64,000 nucleotides of DNA from Ustulina deusta (GCA_023159155.1 JAJNNX010000019.1:186001-250000); one strand, 5' to 3'. Shown: positions 1-11,714, counted from the first letter of the stretch. A program made the numbers and translations. The notes: generated from the letters alone by a model not told the origin.

Positions 1-3000
1 AGATGACGCTTGTCGCCTGTCTTGGCTGCGGAAAGTCGGTTAGTAGGCCCATCAACGGAGATGGGTCAGGGATGAACATAGTGACTTCTTACCGCAGCCG
101 CATGTGGGATGAGGGGGCTAATGGATATGCCCGTGGTAATGGCGTAGCCTCTTTGGTGCTTGAAACGCTGAGTGCTGCCCTGGGCGACGGTGACCACATT
201 GAGTGTGTCATTAGAGAGACGGGCGTGAACCAGGACGGTGCAACTCAAGGTATACATATATCGCCTGTCATTCTCTGTGTCGTGCTTGAAGTCATGTTCC
301 CTGATAGCTCCCCTAGGTATAACGGTGCCCAGTGCAGCCGCACAGGAAGCTATACGCAAAACATATGAAAAGGCAGGGCTTGATCTGATGAACCGCTGCG
401 ACCGCCCGCAATTCCTCGAGGCCGACGGCACAGAGACACAAGCCGGTAAGAAGTAGGACAGCGGCCTAAATGTACTACCCTCCCAAAAGCTGACCAGTGT
501 CTATTAGGTGATCCCGTCGAGGCAGAAGTCGTCTATCGCGTCTTTGGCTCGCTTACCGCAGAAAGTGGAAGTAGCTGTCCGTTATTCGTGGGACCGATTA
601 AGACAGTGTTTGGACATACCGAAGGCACAGCAGGCGTGACAGCCGTCCTTAAAGCATCACTGGCGCTGCAGAATGCATCTATCCCACCTAATCTTTTATT
701 CGATCGTGTCGGCGACCGTGTTGCTCCATTTTTCAGGAATGTCCAGATCCCGACTGTCACGCAGGAGTGGCCCGATTTTGCCGGTAACAAGAGAAGAGCC
801 AGTGTTGATAGCTTTGGTGCGTGGTCTTCGCAAAGTCATTTGGATCATATGCCGACTCCGCCTCTACAGGATATAGAGGGGCTAATGTGCATGCCGTTAT
901 GGAGAACTACGAGGCCGCACAGCTCCAAGACCAGGGCGCCATGGGAGGTGACGGGAAGCTGCTGTTTACGCCTTTCGTCTTCTCGGCTTTCTCGCGAGTC
1001 TCTCTTCAGGCTAACCTACGCAAATTCCTGCGGTTTCTGGGTGTCAATGGCACAGGCATTGACCTTCGAGATCTCGCATGGACCTTGCAGAGACGCCGTT
1101 CTGTCTTCGCATGGAAGACGTCTATGTCGGCATCTTGCGTGGAAGACCTGCTCAAAAATTTACGAACACGTCTTGAGGATAAGAGCGCTATTAATGCCTT
1201 CGTCAAAGCACTGCCGGCAGCCCAGAACCGCAGCCTGGATATCTTCACTGGCCAGGGGGCGCAGTACGTACGCATGGGAACCGAGTTGATTCAGGGCTCG
1301 AAAACGGCTCGAGAAATAATTCGCCAATTGGAATCATATCTCAACCAACTTCTTGGCGGTGAAGCTCCGAACTGGTCTCTTGAGGCTGAGTTGTTGGCAA
1401 AAGAGGCCTCGTCACGGGTCTACGAAGCTGCCTTCTCCCAACCGCTCTGCACTGCCATTCAGATTCTAATTGTCGATCTCCTGCGGATAAGTGGTTTATA
1501 CTTTGATGTTGTCGTAGGACACTCATCTGGTAAGATTGCAGCCGCTTACGCCGCCAGGCGCCTAACTACTCGCCATCCCATCACCATCGCATACTTTCGC
1601 GGGCTGCACCTTCAACATATGCCAAATATAGTCCGCGGCGCTATAATAGCAGTAGAAACAACACCAGAAAATGCTACCGAGGTGATTTCCGACAGCGTCT
1701 TCAGTGGTCATCTGTAACTAGCCACAGTCAACTCACCAACTAGTGTGACCATCTCAGGGGATGAAGACGCGATCACCGAGCTCGCCATAGTCTGGGAAGA
1801 CGAAGAAATATCTTATCGTCGTCTCAGAGTCGACAGAGCGTACCATTCGCCGCACATTCTCCCTTGCTATGGACCGTATGTTGCCTCACTCCGTCGCTGT
1901 GGCGTGGAACCACAGAGTCCGTCCGGGCATGCTGCGTGCACCTGGTATTCAAGTGTGTTTGGAACGTCTGTCGGTGCCGATATGACTGGCTTGGGAGACA
2001 TATACTAGGCTGAGAACTTGACTCGGCCTGTCCAGTTCTCACAAGCCCTCAGCCGTGCCCTGATTAGATACGCATGCAATTTGGTGGCCGAGATTGGCCC
2101 GCATCCTTCCTTGAAGGGACCCGCGAGGCACACAATTCAGAATGTGCTTAGGAAAGATTTACCCTACTCCGGAACACTATTCTGTCGTACCGACGCTACC
2201 GACGCCATGTCTTCTGTGTTGGGATTCTTCTGGTCCCATCTCGACCACTCGCGCATCGACCTGGGCAAATACAAGCAGGTAATGAATGACAGCGACCGCC
2301 AGGTCAGTTTGGTTAAAGGTCTGCCGCCATATAGCTGGAATCATGAAAGTAAGTATTGGTATGAGCCGCGCAGCTCCAGAAAAACGCGCCGGCGGCCACG
2401 CGCAGTTCATCTGCTGCGAGTGAGCGAGATGCAGTGGCTGTCAGGACACCAGATCCAGAGCCAGGTTGTCTTCCCAGCAGTAGGCTACATATGCACCGCC
2501 ATGGAGGCGGCGCGCTTCCTCGCGGGTTCTCTGGGGCAGTCGATGCGCCTGGTCGAAATCTGCGACTTTGCTATAGCCCAACCTACCGCGTTCGATGATA
2601 ACGACGGTGTTGAGGTACTGATTTTCATGGCCGATATCAAGAGACAGCCATCAGACAGAGTGAGGGCCAAGTCCACCTATGCTGCTGCTGTGACCTCCTA
2701 AAACGCAGATAATTTGAGTCTTGCTGCGAGTTGCGACGTAACCATCCTCTTGGGTGACCATGATACATCAATGCTTCCTGCGCGCAAGCCAACTTTGCCT
2801 CATACGATCAGCGTAGAGACGGAACGTTTCTACTCCGCGCTTGCTGATCTTGGATACGAGTTCAAGGAACGCTTCCGCTCTCTGTCAGGGCTGCAGAGAA
2901 AGCTCAACAGAACCACCTGCTTTGTAACTCCAGAAGACAGTGAAGGATTGATAGTTCACCCTGCCGTGCTCGATGCGGCGCTGCAGTCTATAATCCTCGC

Positions 3001-5311
3001 GTACCGTTACCCCTACGATGATCATTTGCGGACATTACATCTGCTGACAAGAATCAAGTGCATCAGAATCAATCCTACTCTGTTCGGTCCCTTGATTCCG
3101 GGTTCAGAGAGCCTCCTGCAAGTGGCCACTGCCGTCTCGCCTCAAGAAGCTGGCCAGGAGGGTATCGTCGGCTACGTTAACCTATACAACAGCACGACTT
3201 CTCCCCGTACCGTTGTTCAGGTGCAATGTGTAAGCTTCATACCACTAGGTAGTGTGGCAGCCGAGAAGGACAAAAAAGTGTTTTCTGGGAGCAATGGATT
3301 CAATGCCGGCCCGACGGACTCCAAGCAGTGTGGGGCATCGCGGTTACTGAGGGCCGCGATTGAATATCATTGCCGAAACTTCTTATCTCAAGAAATGCTT
3401 CACGTATCCAGCAGTCCTGTCAGTTCGGACAATGATCTTGCCTCGGCTAGGACTCTTGGTGGACTCCTTCGCCGTGCCCTAGACTACTCACGGCGATTCG
3501 TCTTGGGACGGGCGCAAAACACTCCTGTCCCATGGCCCGGGGTGCTGCCCCTTGACCACATCGCACGTGAATCTCATCCCCCAGCGCCCTTGGCTGTGGT
3601 TGACTGGATGATTAGTAAGGGGGCGAAGAGTCTGGTTGTGACAAGTAGAAAACCTGATATAGCACCCGAGTAGAGTTGATGTAAAGAGAGCCGTCACTGT
3701 GGGAGAGCTATTGCAGCAGTGCCAGTCAAAAGAAGATGTCCAGGGAGTTGTTCAAGGTCAGTACTCGATGCGCGTCCTGTGAAAAAGCGTCCGCGGAGAA
3801 TTTAGTGGCGCGATGCTGATTGTGACACACTAGGCGCTTTCGCCGCACAGATGCGTACTATTCTGCAGATGACCACCTCAGACGAGGATATGATGGCCTT
3901 GCGCAGCGGGGATATGGGTTTGGACTCATTGGTTTCTGTGGATATCTGTTCCTGGTTCCTCTGACATCTTCGAGTGAGCGTTCCTGTGTTGAAAATCATG
4001 GGCAACGAGACAATGGCAAGCCTTGTGGAGTTCGTGGTTGAGAACCTGCCACTGGAGCTTGTCCCAGGGTTGGCAGACGCTCATGCCGGAGCGAACGAGA
4101 GACAGGGGATCAAGGACAGCGGCGAGGTTTCAAGTGTTAAAGATACCTCCACAGAGGAAACATCCCGGACACCGGTAACACAGCCTGATCTGGATCGTGT
4201 TGACGGACCCGGAGAACATAAGGGGAAGATTGATTGGGAAGCCGAGTCCTGTCCACCCGCGCACATGGTCAACACTTTAGCAATTCTCGAGCCTCGACGG
4301 GTCCGTTTTCCACCCCGCGTCGTGGTCCTCACGGGATGTACAGGTTTCCTTGGCCATCACCTTTTGTCCTATTTGATCGCAGACCCAACTGTCGAGAAGG
4401 TGATATGCCTGGCCGTTTGGTCCTTGTCCTCGCGATTACAACACGGTAGGCTGCCCCGAAGCCCCCGCGTAGTCTATTATGAGGGAGACCTCGGGCAACC
4501 GCTTCTGGGTCTTTCCGAGGAAGAAGCAGCCTTGATTTTTGACGAAACGGATGCTGTGATACACAACAGATCAGATACTTCTCATCTCAAGCACTACGTT
4601 TACCTCCGCATCTCGAACGTCGACTCGACAGCAGTGATTGCCCAGTTCTGCATCCCGAGGCGTATCCCGCTCCACTACGTGTCCTCAGCCGGCGTGGGGA
4701 TTTTTCATGAAAAGAGCGCAACCGAAGGCTTCCCTCCTGGGCCAGTACGACCTGCGCCCGATTGGAAATCAGATGGCTCGTTCGGGTGCATATGTGGGAA
4801 GTGGGTGTGCGAGAGGCTGCTTGAGCGTACTAGCCAGATGTATGGATTGCATGTCTGCATCCACCGGCCATCAACCATACTACGGGAAGGGGACGATGCC
4901 ATCGGCGAGGAGGCCGATAAGGACTGGGTGAATACATTACTCGCATTTGTGAGACGACTGAAGGCGGCTCCCACGGTTGACCGGAATCCTGGGACGTTGG
5001 ACTTAGTTTATGTGAAGACTGTATGCGAGGCCATGATTGAAAAGGGATTCAAAGGCACGGCTCAGGGAGAAGGCATCGTCGCTTTTGTACACGAGGTCGG
5101 TGACAAGCTGGTGCCTTTAAGCGGTTTGCACGATATAGGACTAGACGAGTCACAGCGTGCGCCTTTTGCTGTCCTTCCACTGGATGAGTGGATGGCTAAG
5201 GCTGTGTTAGCAGGAATGTATCCCGGGGTGGCGGTCCTGATTTCTGAAATGGTGGACACCGGCAAGGAATATCCCAAGCTGCTAAAAAGCGATGGAGCTT
5301 ATCGGGTATAA
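1..5311 (+). pseudogene. Decayed reducing polyketide synthase with C-terminal reductase domain (5' end outside window)
   Basis: Domain order is partial KS (1-890), AT (about 1240-2140), DH (about 2400-3240), a short KR remnant (about 3580-3756), ACP (3834-4050, with GLDSL) and a thioester-reductase domain (about 4310-5311, TGxTGFLG). Four introns still keep frame: 250-316, 446-507, 817-869 and 3757-3833. The coding frame is broken by in-frame stops at 1715 (TAA), 2006 (TAG), 2699 (TAA), 3671 (TAG) and 3962 (TGA), plus a frameshift near 3671-3678. Active-site losses are visible: the KS EAHGTGT motif reads EADGTET, and the reductase YxxxK tyrosine is a cysteine (CICGK at about 4790-4805). The AT serine (GHSSG), the DH histidine (WLSGHQ) and the KS GHTEGTAG histidine remain. 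An intact relative would be a multidomain cytosolic synthase making a reduced polyketide released as an aldehyde or alcohol. The product cannot be inferred. The family call is firm; loss of function is nearly certain. Confidence 0.9.
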
Positions 5312-5894
5312 TATGTATATATATATATATCATAATAGAGTAGACGCGCTGACCTGTTGTAGCGCATCGAACACTGGTGTCAAATGGAAGTGTATTGTGA
5401 TGTATTGCTGTAAGAGTGTGAGTTGTTCAATCTCTGAGGTGTGTCCTGATAAAAGTGTGGCGGGTCCTCCCTTCACAGACCGACTCGTAGGTCTTTCTAT
5501 TTGCAGGTAGTGTGGGAAGACAATGCCCATATATTACCCCTCACAATGGTTTCACGTCAATTCCATACCTCCATCTCTTCCACAACTTCGCTTTTCCACT
5601 CAATGCTATGTAAATACCTTAATTTTTAGTGGCCAATTAACCTAGGCATAAGGCATTGTGTGATAATAATAGGGCTATGGCAACTGTCGGCCTGGTGGCT
5701 GGCTGACCCACCTGGCAAAGTACCTAGGTACCAGGTAATCTAAGGGAGCCTTTTCCCTGGCTATTGTTCACATTCGAACTATGGTATATCCTGCACATGG
5801 AGCCGATCTCTTTGCTACCCTAGGCACGTTGCCCGCTCCAATTCCACTGTTTTAACCGCTTAAGACAAGCAGGTGTTTTTCGGCCCGGATCATC
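5312..5894. other. Intergenic spacer with TA microsatellite
   Basis: No gene is seen. It starts with a (TA)n run at about 5316-5331 directly after the PKS stop and carries one perfect TACCTAGGTA palindrome at 5721-5730. The last 300 bases are the presumed promoter of the 2EXR gene. Confidence 0.6.
5721..5730. repeat. TACCTAGGTA palindrome, one of seven exact copies
   Basis: Exact copies also lie at 7096, 7187, 9966, 12407, 44499 and 54893 (start positions). All are intergenic. Chance would give well under one in 64 kb. Confidence 0.9.
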
Positions 5895-6854
5895 ATGGCA
5901 TCGTCAATGGGATTCCCTTTGTTTGCCAAGTTGCCGCCCGAATTGAGAATCTTCATATGGGAAATTTCCATCCTCGAACACCACCGAGACCGGTTCGTAC
6001 CAATGAATGAGCTCACCAAGAGAATAATATGCATTCGCAACCTTGCATGCTCACCACACTTTCGCGCTACATGGGAGAGCCGTAAAGTCGCCACGGATCT
6101 CTACCCTATTCGACTTCCTGTTTCATGGGTGGTAGCTCCAAGACACGAGGTCGAACGCATTGATGACAATATGGAAACTGATATCAGCAATTATCCATCC
6201 AAAGGGGCCGTTTACATTAGCACCGACCACGATATCTTTATATCCAGCTTCAACAGGGTAGCCCGTTGGTATCGTGCCGACCATCGCAACACACTGCCCA
6301 CTCCAGACGGTGAGAAGTTCGGGTGGAGAACCCCGAGTTTGTCACTGTCACAATGCCAGGGCGTGCGACATATTATGTTGTTTAACATAACCGATGACTC
6401 GTTACTGAAGGACGGATGCCATCGTACCCCCGACTGGTAAGTCATTCTACAAACCTTGTTCTTGCTGGTTTAGCGAATTCGGCTCGAACCGCTCCGTCCT
6501 GGTCAAAAATATGTCCTAAAGCCTCCCGGCGACTGGACTAGGCTTAAGATGGCGATAACTGACTCGAAGCCTTCCAGTGTTATCAGGTGCGACGCAATGG
6601 ATTACTACAACATTTGGTACGATACCACAGTTTTCTCGGGTGTCCAGAGATTTCTTTATGCTGTGCTGGATGAAAGCATCATGTGCGAGTTTGCTATACA
6701 CTTCAACATACTCGAAATGAGCGGGCATTCGATCCTAGAAAACCTGGAGCAGAAACGTTGGCTAGCCTGCTTTGATGCAGAAACTGTTAAAAAGCATCAA
6801 GCGGAGGGCAATTCTTTAGAATGTGTATGTGTCACGAGACAAGCCCGAGTCTGA
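5895..6854 (+). CDS. 2EXR-domain protein, 3' structure unresolved
   Basis: The N terminus (residues 8-60) has the fungal 2EXR signature: FPLFAKLPPELRIFIWE, followed by a WESRKVA segment like the usual NRESR motif. This F-box-like family is expanded in Pezizomycotina and has no assigned biochemical role. The first exon is open from 5895 to a good donor (GTAAGT) at 6437. A 37-bp intron to the acceptor at 6473 would add only 15 residues before a stop at about 6517. In contrast, the other frame after the same acceptor is open from 6474 to the stop at 6852 and gives about 126 further residues (including GQKYVLKPPGDW). The two open stretches therefore do not join in frame. Either the gene is truncated at about 195 residues, or a one- or two-base indel has broken a longer protein. 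It lies between the PKS relic and an AT-rich spacer. Confidence 0.6.
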
Positions 6855-8448
6855 GTTCGAGGAGATTAGAAGTGGGAAATAACTTTTACGATCCGATCAC
6901 TTGGAAAAGAAAAAAAAGAACTGGAGGAGCTGTCAACGACAGTGATAATCACTACTGCTGCCTGGCATACCCTTCCTTAAACCAGCTCTAGTTTAATTGC
7001 ATGTTTCTTAGTTGCTTTGTTGCCAGGGGACACCTGCAATAGACGGTATGCCGGTATAGAGGGACGAGGCAGGCTGATATACCTACATACCTAGCTACCT
7101 AGGTAGTTAAGTACTATTGTTGCAAAAGGAATCACAATAGGCATGTACACCCCGATTAGGCCTCCCTCTCCGTGCACTTTAGTCGCTACCTAGGTAGGTA
7201 GTAGACTTCAGCACTTGCAATAGCACAGTTACCTATAGCAACTAGCAACACGCCAAGGAAAGTGGAGGAGAAAATATACAACATATAAATACTTTATATA
7301 TTAGTGGTTGAATAGCCTAGGCATATTGTGTAACAGATTTGTATAAAAAACATGGGTTTCTTGCCACCCAGGGGGGCCAGGGAAATACTAAACTTGCATG
7401 ATAGTAATTACTATCGGCTGCTCACGAAAGATGGGTCTGCCAACTTTCGTCTCCTTGTGGAATCGGAAAAAAAGATTAAAAAAAAAACACACACACATTA
7501 TGAGAACGTCGCCACCGTGACGAGCCTAAATCACATCTCACATCTCACATCTCACATCTCGCTCCGCTATCCATATCGCCGCATTGCCATGGAATTCCTG
7601 GAAAAATATTAAAGATTATAATTAATGTAGTTCTGCTAACAACGCTGGGGACGATGCTGTATTGACTTTAGCTGTGGTAACTGCCTTTTTTTTTTTAACT
7701 AGAAAACTAAAAGAAGCTGCGATTCTGCTAAAAGTGTGGTTAAATTGCTTGCAAAAGCAAAAACAAGATCGCTTTTCAGTACAATGATTCAGTCCCCAAA
7801 AACGGTTGCTTCTTAATACTATTAACTTAAAACATAAAGCTTGTTTGCTACTTTTTTTCGACTTTATACCTGTTTCAATAGAGCTAAAAATCCACAGAGA
7901 TTGCCTTTATTGCGTTCAAAAGTGAGAGTTACGCAAACCAATTAATTTTTTTTTAAATAATCGACGATTGTTACCAACTGAGGTGGCGAGACACTTTCAG
8001 TTATTTTAATTAAAGGGAGCGCCGAGGCTGAGAGGACTACCGAAAGAGAATAAAAGCAATGACTAAGAGAAATCAAGAAGGCGGCAAGGTTAAAGACTCA
8101 AATATTGTGACAAGGGCTACTTGGCACAGCCCTCGCTGGCTTATCTATGGGAGCGCGGACGAGATCCCGGGTTTTCCAGTGGGTATGGCTCGTACGTGGC
8201 AGATCCGAACATTATTCAACTTTATATAGTTGTCGTCTTGATGCGAGCGGGCTTATTTATGACTTCAATCTGCGCGGTTGTGAAGGCTTTCAGCATACGT
8301 CGGGGAACATCACGATACTCTTGGTGCAGGAGATCGATTTCTTTTGCATTCGCTTTGAACGTCACGGGCATGCAGTCATGGCCGTATTTATTATATACCT
8401 ACGGCTCGTGAAAACATCCGACCACCATCTCCATCCATCTATGTTCAA
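6855..8448. other. AT-rich intergenic region
   Basis: No convincing gene. TACCTAGGTA palindromes lie at 7096-7105 and 7187-7196, with degenerate copies around them. A heptamer tandem repeat is at 7531-7560. The stretch 7600-8060 is markedly AT-rich with A and T runs, as in decayed repeat DNA, but no transposon coding sequence is recognisable. Short open frames at 7352-7612 and 8121-8411 look random. Confidence 0.5.
7531..7560. repeat. Heptamer tandem repeat (TCACATC)n
   Basis: About four perfect copies of TCACATC in a non-coding AT-rich spacer. Confidence 0.8.
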
Positions 8449-9516
8449 TCAGAGTTTACTGCCCGCGGCGCCACCAGCAAGATACGCGCCGCCGAGCTTC
8501 AGCATGGCAGTCGCCTCGGTGACCATGTCGTCGACGATTTCCCTCGCCGGCTGGATCTTCTGGACCAGGCCCGCGACCTGGCCCATGAGATGTGGCGGGT
8601 CGGCGTCTTTCCCTTGCTCGAAATCGTGCTCGATGGGCACGATGCCTTGATCGCACAGCGCCTTGATCTTGTCGGGCTGGGCGTGCCAGTTCGCGATGTA
8701 CTCGTTCGTGCGCATGCGCAGCGGACGGCCGGATAGGACGAGGGTGCGCTCCGTGTCGGTGAACCCGCAGCTGACGACGCTGCGCTTGTGCTCCTCGGAG
8801 CAGTTGGCTTCCTCGGAGGCCACGAACCGCGTCCCGACCCATACCCCGACGGCGCCCTGCATCAGGCTGGCGGCGAGCGCGCGCCCGTTGCCGATGCCGC
8901 CGGCCGCCACCACCAGCGCCGGAGACCCCCTCAGCATCGGGGGCTTGTACTTGCGCGCCACGTCTACGACGGCGGGGATGAGGACTGAGTTGGCGATGTC
9001 GCCCGTGTGTCCGCCTCCCTCGCCGCCCTGGGGACAGACCATATCGACGCCGAGATCCAGGGCCTTGACGGCATGCTTGGGATGTCCGACCATGTTCATA
9101 ACGAGGATGCCGGCGCCGTGTAGGCGGTCGATGACGGCCTTTGGTGGCACGCCGACGGCACTGACGAAGAGCTTGGCACCGCTCTCGATCGTGATGTCGA
9201 TCAGCTCACTCAGCTTCCCGTGCGTGTAGTCGTGGTTTGTCTTGCGTGCGTTGCCGCCGATTTGGGGCAGCGCGAGATCTATACCGAAAGGCAGGTCTGG
9301 TGATTTAAAGTTTGCCTTCATCTCGGCGATAATAGACCGTAATTGGTCTGGTGTATACATGAAGCCTCCAATTACGCCTAGGCCGCCTGCGTTGGAGACA
9401 GCTGCGGCGAGTAGGCCCCCTGACGTTCGGGCCATCCCGGCGAGGACTATGGGGTGTGAAATCCCCAGTAGCCGGGTAAGTGGTGTTGTGATGGGGCCCT
9501 GAGGTTGGGGCGCCAT
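8449..9516 (-). CDS. Nitronate monooxygenase (2-nitropropane dioxygenase family), peroxisomal
   Basis: Intronless, 355 residues, the usual length for the FMN-dependent nitronate monooxygenase family, which oxidises alkyl nitronates such as propionate-3-nitronate to keto or semialdehyde products and nitrite. TIM-barrel motifs are in order: PIVLAGMA near residue 18, SNAGGLGVIGG (about 40-50), PFGIDLALP (about 77-85), a central CPQGGEGGGHTG (about 165-176) with the histidine typical of the active site, and VVAAGGIGNGRALAASL (about 203-220) for FMN phosphate binding, followed by GVWVGTRF. The last three residues are SKL, a canonical PTS1, which predicts peroxisomal import. The ATG at 9514-9516 opens directly into the conserved barrel start. 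The coding strand is GC-rich compared with the AT-rich flanks. The function call is strong at family level; the substrate is not known. Confidence 0.92.
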   Translation of the reverse strand: MAPQPQGPITTPLTRLLGISHPIVLAGMARTSGGLLAAAVSNAGGLGVIGGFMYTPDQLRSIIAEMKANFKSPDLPFGIDLALPQIGGNARKTNHDYTHGKLSELIDITIESGAKLFVSAVGVPPKAVIDRLHGAGILVMNMVGHPKHAVKALDLGVDMVCPQGGEGGGHTGDIANSVLIPAVVDVARKYKPPMLRGSPALVVAAGGIGNGRALAASLMQGAVGVWVGTRFVASEEANCSEEHKRSVVSCGFTDTERTLVLSGRPLRMRTNEYIANWHAQPDKIKALCDQGIVPIEHDFEQGKDADPPHLMGQVAGLVQKIQPAREIVDDMVTEATAMLKLGGAYLAGGAAGSKL

Positions 9517-10412
9517 CGTTGAGGTCGTGTGGACTTGGGGCTGTGGGATGGGTGTTGAGCTTTGCGGTTGGCGATAGACCGCTAGCTACGAATTCGGACC
9601 AGCAACGGTGAGTCGGAATACCCGTGAGGAAGATTAAAGTTGAAATATTCAAGATCTAGGGTAAACAGTACAGCGATTGGTGAGATTCGATTTCAATTGG
9701 ACTGAATACGTTAATTAAATAAATACTTGCTAACTGGAAGATAGGCTAAAGGCCTCTCTATGAATCCTGGAGGATTGAGCTATATTGAGACTTGAAATAG
9801 GCGATGAGAGGAAATGGAAAAGAAGTCAATATATATGATGGTGATGATGCATACGGTACTCAATATCGTCTTGGTCGGCATGGAGCTCGGGGGTGGGGTT
9901 TCTGGGGTAATGTGGAGGGAGATGCCGAGGCACCTTCCAGTGCCCCGTCAAGGGGTCAGGTAGTCTACCTAGGTAGGTAGTTCGACAAAGCAAAGCGGCA
10001 GCACATCCTTTCGGGCGAAAATGATGACCGTATCGTGTGGTTTATCCAGCCTCTGGGGAGAAGCTGAGTAAAGTGGTCGAAAAGTTTGCTGTACTTGGTT
10101 GTCTTAGAATTAGTAAGAAGATGCTCATGTTAACATGGCTGAGATCTCGGTTAATTTCTTCGGGAAACGGGTATATCAGTTTTATAAAGATGCAGTCATG
10201 TCAGAACAGTAAGCGGTGCCGCTTCATGTGTGTTAATAATCTATCTACGGGTGCCGGATAGTTGTTTAGTCAAAGTCGTCCGACGGACTCTTATTCTTAA
10301 CTGTGACTCTAAGAACTGAAACTCCCAACGAAGACCACACGATGCCCGAAAACGCCACGCTTGTAACTCTACAGAATAGTTTCCCAAAATTCAACAAGAC
10401 AAAGACGTTAAG
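9517..10412. other. Intergenic spacer
   Basis: No gene seen. It carries the presumed promoter of the nitronate monooxygenase gene (reads left), a TACCTAGGTA copy at 9966-9975, and the 3' region of the next minus-strand gene. Confidence 0.5.
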
Positions 10413-11714
10413 TTAGCGGAAGTGAGGCAACCGCGCGGGTATAAATTCATCTTGGGACGTTGATGTAACTGGTGGGTGAGTTTCCCTTGGAGTTGATCTC
10501 CCCCCAGCCTCGGTCCTGTCGTCATTCGAGACATCGTCCAGTATCGCCGAGTCCGGGGCTGGGATGTCTTCAACTTCTACGATTTCTGACTTCACCTCGG
10601 CCACCGATTCAATTTGTAGATTCTCTCGGCTTAAACCCCGGCGAAGAGCCAGGTTGGCAGCAGCTTGGCGCTTCCTCTCTATCGCCTCATCTTCTTCCAG
10701 TTCTAGACGTAGTTCTTCTCGTTGCAGATCCTCAAGAGATGGCGCCGGTAGTAAGGCTGGACTTGGAGGGCCAGAACTCGAACGCCGACCTTGTCGTAGT
10801 GATGGCCTTGCGGAATCTACCGTCGTCCTCGATTCGCTCCGTGATATCTTGTAATTTGCTATGCGTTTGCCCTTGCTACTCTTGGTCCGGCTACTTGATC
10901 GGTCATCGGCATGATCTAGTGCGATGGAGAACTCGTCATCCAAGGGCACAGCATCTTCTTCCCCTTCTTCATCGCTAGGAAACAGATCGCCTCGCGACCG
11001 AAATGAATCGCTGGTATCTCCACTGCCGGCCGTACCGCTCCGCTTCCTAGTCTGTGTTGGTAAGGCGTCGGGATGTATTTGGCCGTGGTCATCAGCGTCT
11101 AATAATGGTTCGCGCTCGCCCTCTGCCGCGTGTTTCATAGATCCTGGGTGTTCCTGTAGATTGGCTGCGCTGGGTTTGTACCTCAAGGTGCCTCCTATTT
11201 TGAATGGCAGACGACCGAGAAACCCAAGAGGCGCGGTACTTGGAATGATTGTAGGATCCTCGTGGCCACTAGCCCTTCTCCGGGGACCCCTTGTACCATA
11301 ACTCATACCACGAGCCCCAGTCCTCGGTTGTTCGTGTACTTCGGTAGCCTGGCTCTTCCGCTTCCCCGAGCCAGCTACCAAGCGGTCCCAGTCTTCGGCG
11401 CGCCAGCCGCCCAAAAGACCTCCGCCCTGGTCGCCGAACTCCTCGTCCCAATCATCGTAGAAATCGAAACTAAATTCGGCCGCTCCTCGTGCTCGTTGGC
11501 GTTCTCTCGCTCGTCGGGCGCGTTCCTCGCGGTCGCCTAGACATAAAGCGGTGCAGCTATCGAATGCAGAAGCGACGGAACCGAGACAAGGCGTGACATA
11601 GGTATGCCCAAAGCTCCAGATGCCGGCCGCGGCGTTCTCGGTGACAGTTTCGGTCGTCTGCGAAATCTGGTTCCAGCGTTGCCGAAGGCGCGGATCTTCG
11701 AGGAAAGTCGCCAT
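10413..11714 (-). CDS. Conserved fungal protein of unknown function, largely disordered
   Basis: Single open frame of 433 residues starting at the ATG 11712-11714. The first 110 residues look conserved and partly ordered: FLEDPRLRQRWNQI, then a helical TTETVTENAAAGIWSFGHTYV stretch, a cysteine-containing segment (PCLGS, CTALCLGD), an arginine-rich helix (EERARRARERQRARG), and an acidic aromatic FDFYDDWDEEF motif followed by a glycine-rich GGGLLGGW. The remainder is low complexity, with an acidic patch, SR-rich stretches, and one probable coiled coil (about residues 328-385, LEDLQREELRLELEEDEAIERKRQ). I recall similar N termini in hypothetical proteins of Pezizomycotina but know no function. 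It is divergently oriented from the Sac3 gene with 1.5 kb between them. The coding call is good; the role is unknown. Confidence 0.75.
   Translation of the reverse strand: MATFLEDPRLRQRWNQISQTTETVTENAAAGIWSFGHTYVTPCLGSVASAFDSCTALCLGDREERARRARERQRARGAAEFSFDFYDDWDEEFGDQGGGLLGGWRAEDWDRLVAGSGKRKSQATEVHEQPRTGARGMSYGTRGPRRRASGHEDPTIIPSTAPLGFLGRLPFKIGGTLRYKPSAANLQEHPGSMKHAAEGEREPLLDADDHGQIHPDALPTQTRKRSGTAGSGDTSDSFRSRGDLFPSDEEGEEDAVPLDDEFSIALDHADDRSSSRTKSSKGKRIANYKISRSESRTTVDSARPSLRQGRRSSSGPPSPALLPAPSLEDLQREELRLELEEDEAIERKRQAAANLALRRGLSRENLQIESVAEVKSEIVEVEDIPAPDSAILDDVSNDDRTEAGGRSTPRETHPPVTSTSQDEFIPARLPHFR

Noticed and set aside
7352..7612. 86-codon ORF
   Set aside because: Built from A runs and the TCACATC repeat in AT-rich spacer.
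8121..8135. TTGGCACAGCC resembling the reverse complement of the 3' end of the structured RNA
   Set aside because: Only about ten bases match and no boxes or stem surround it; chance similarity.
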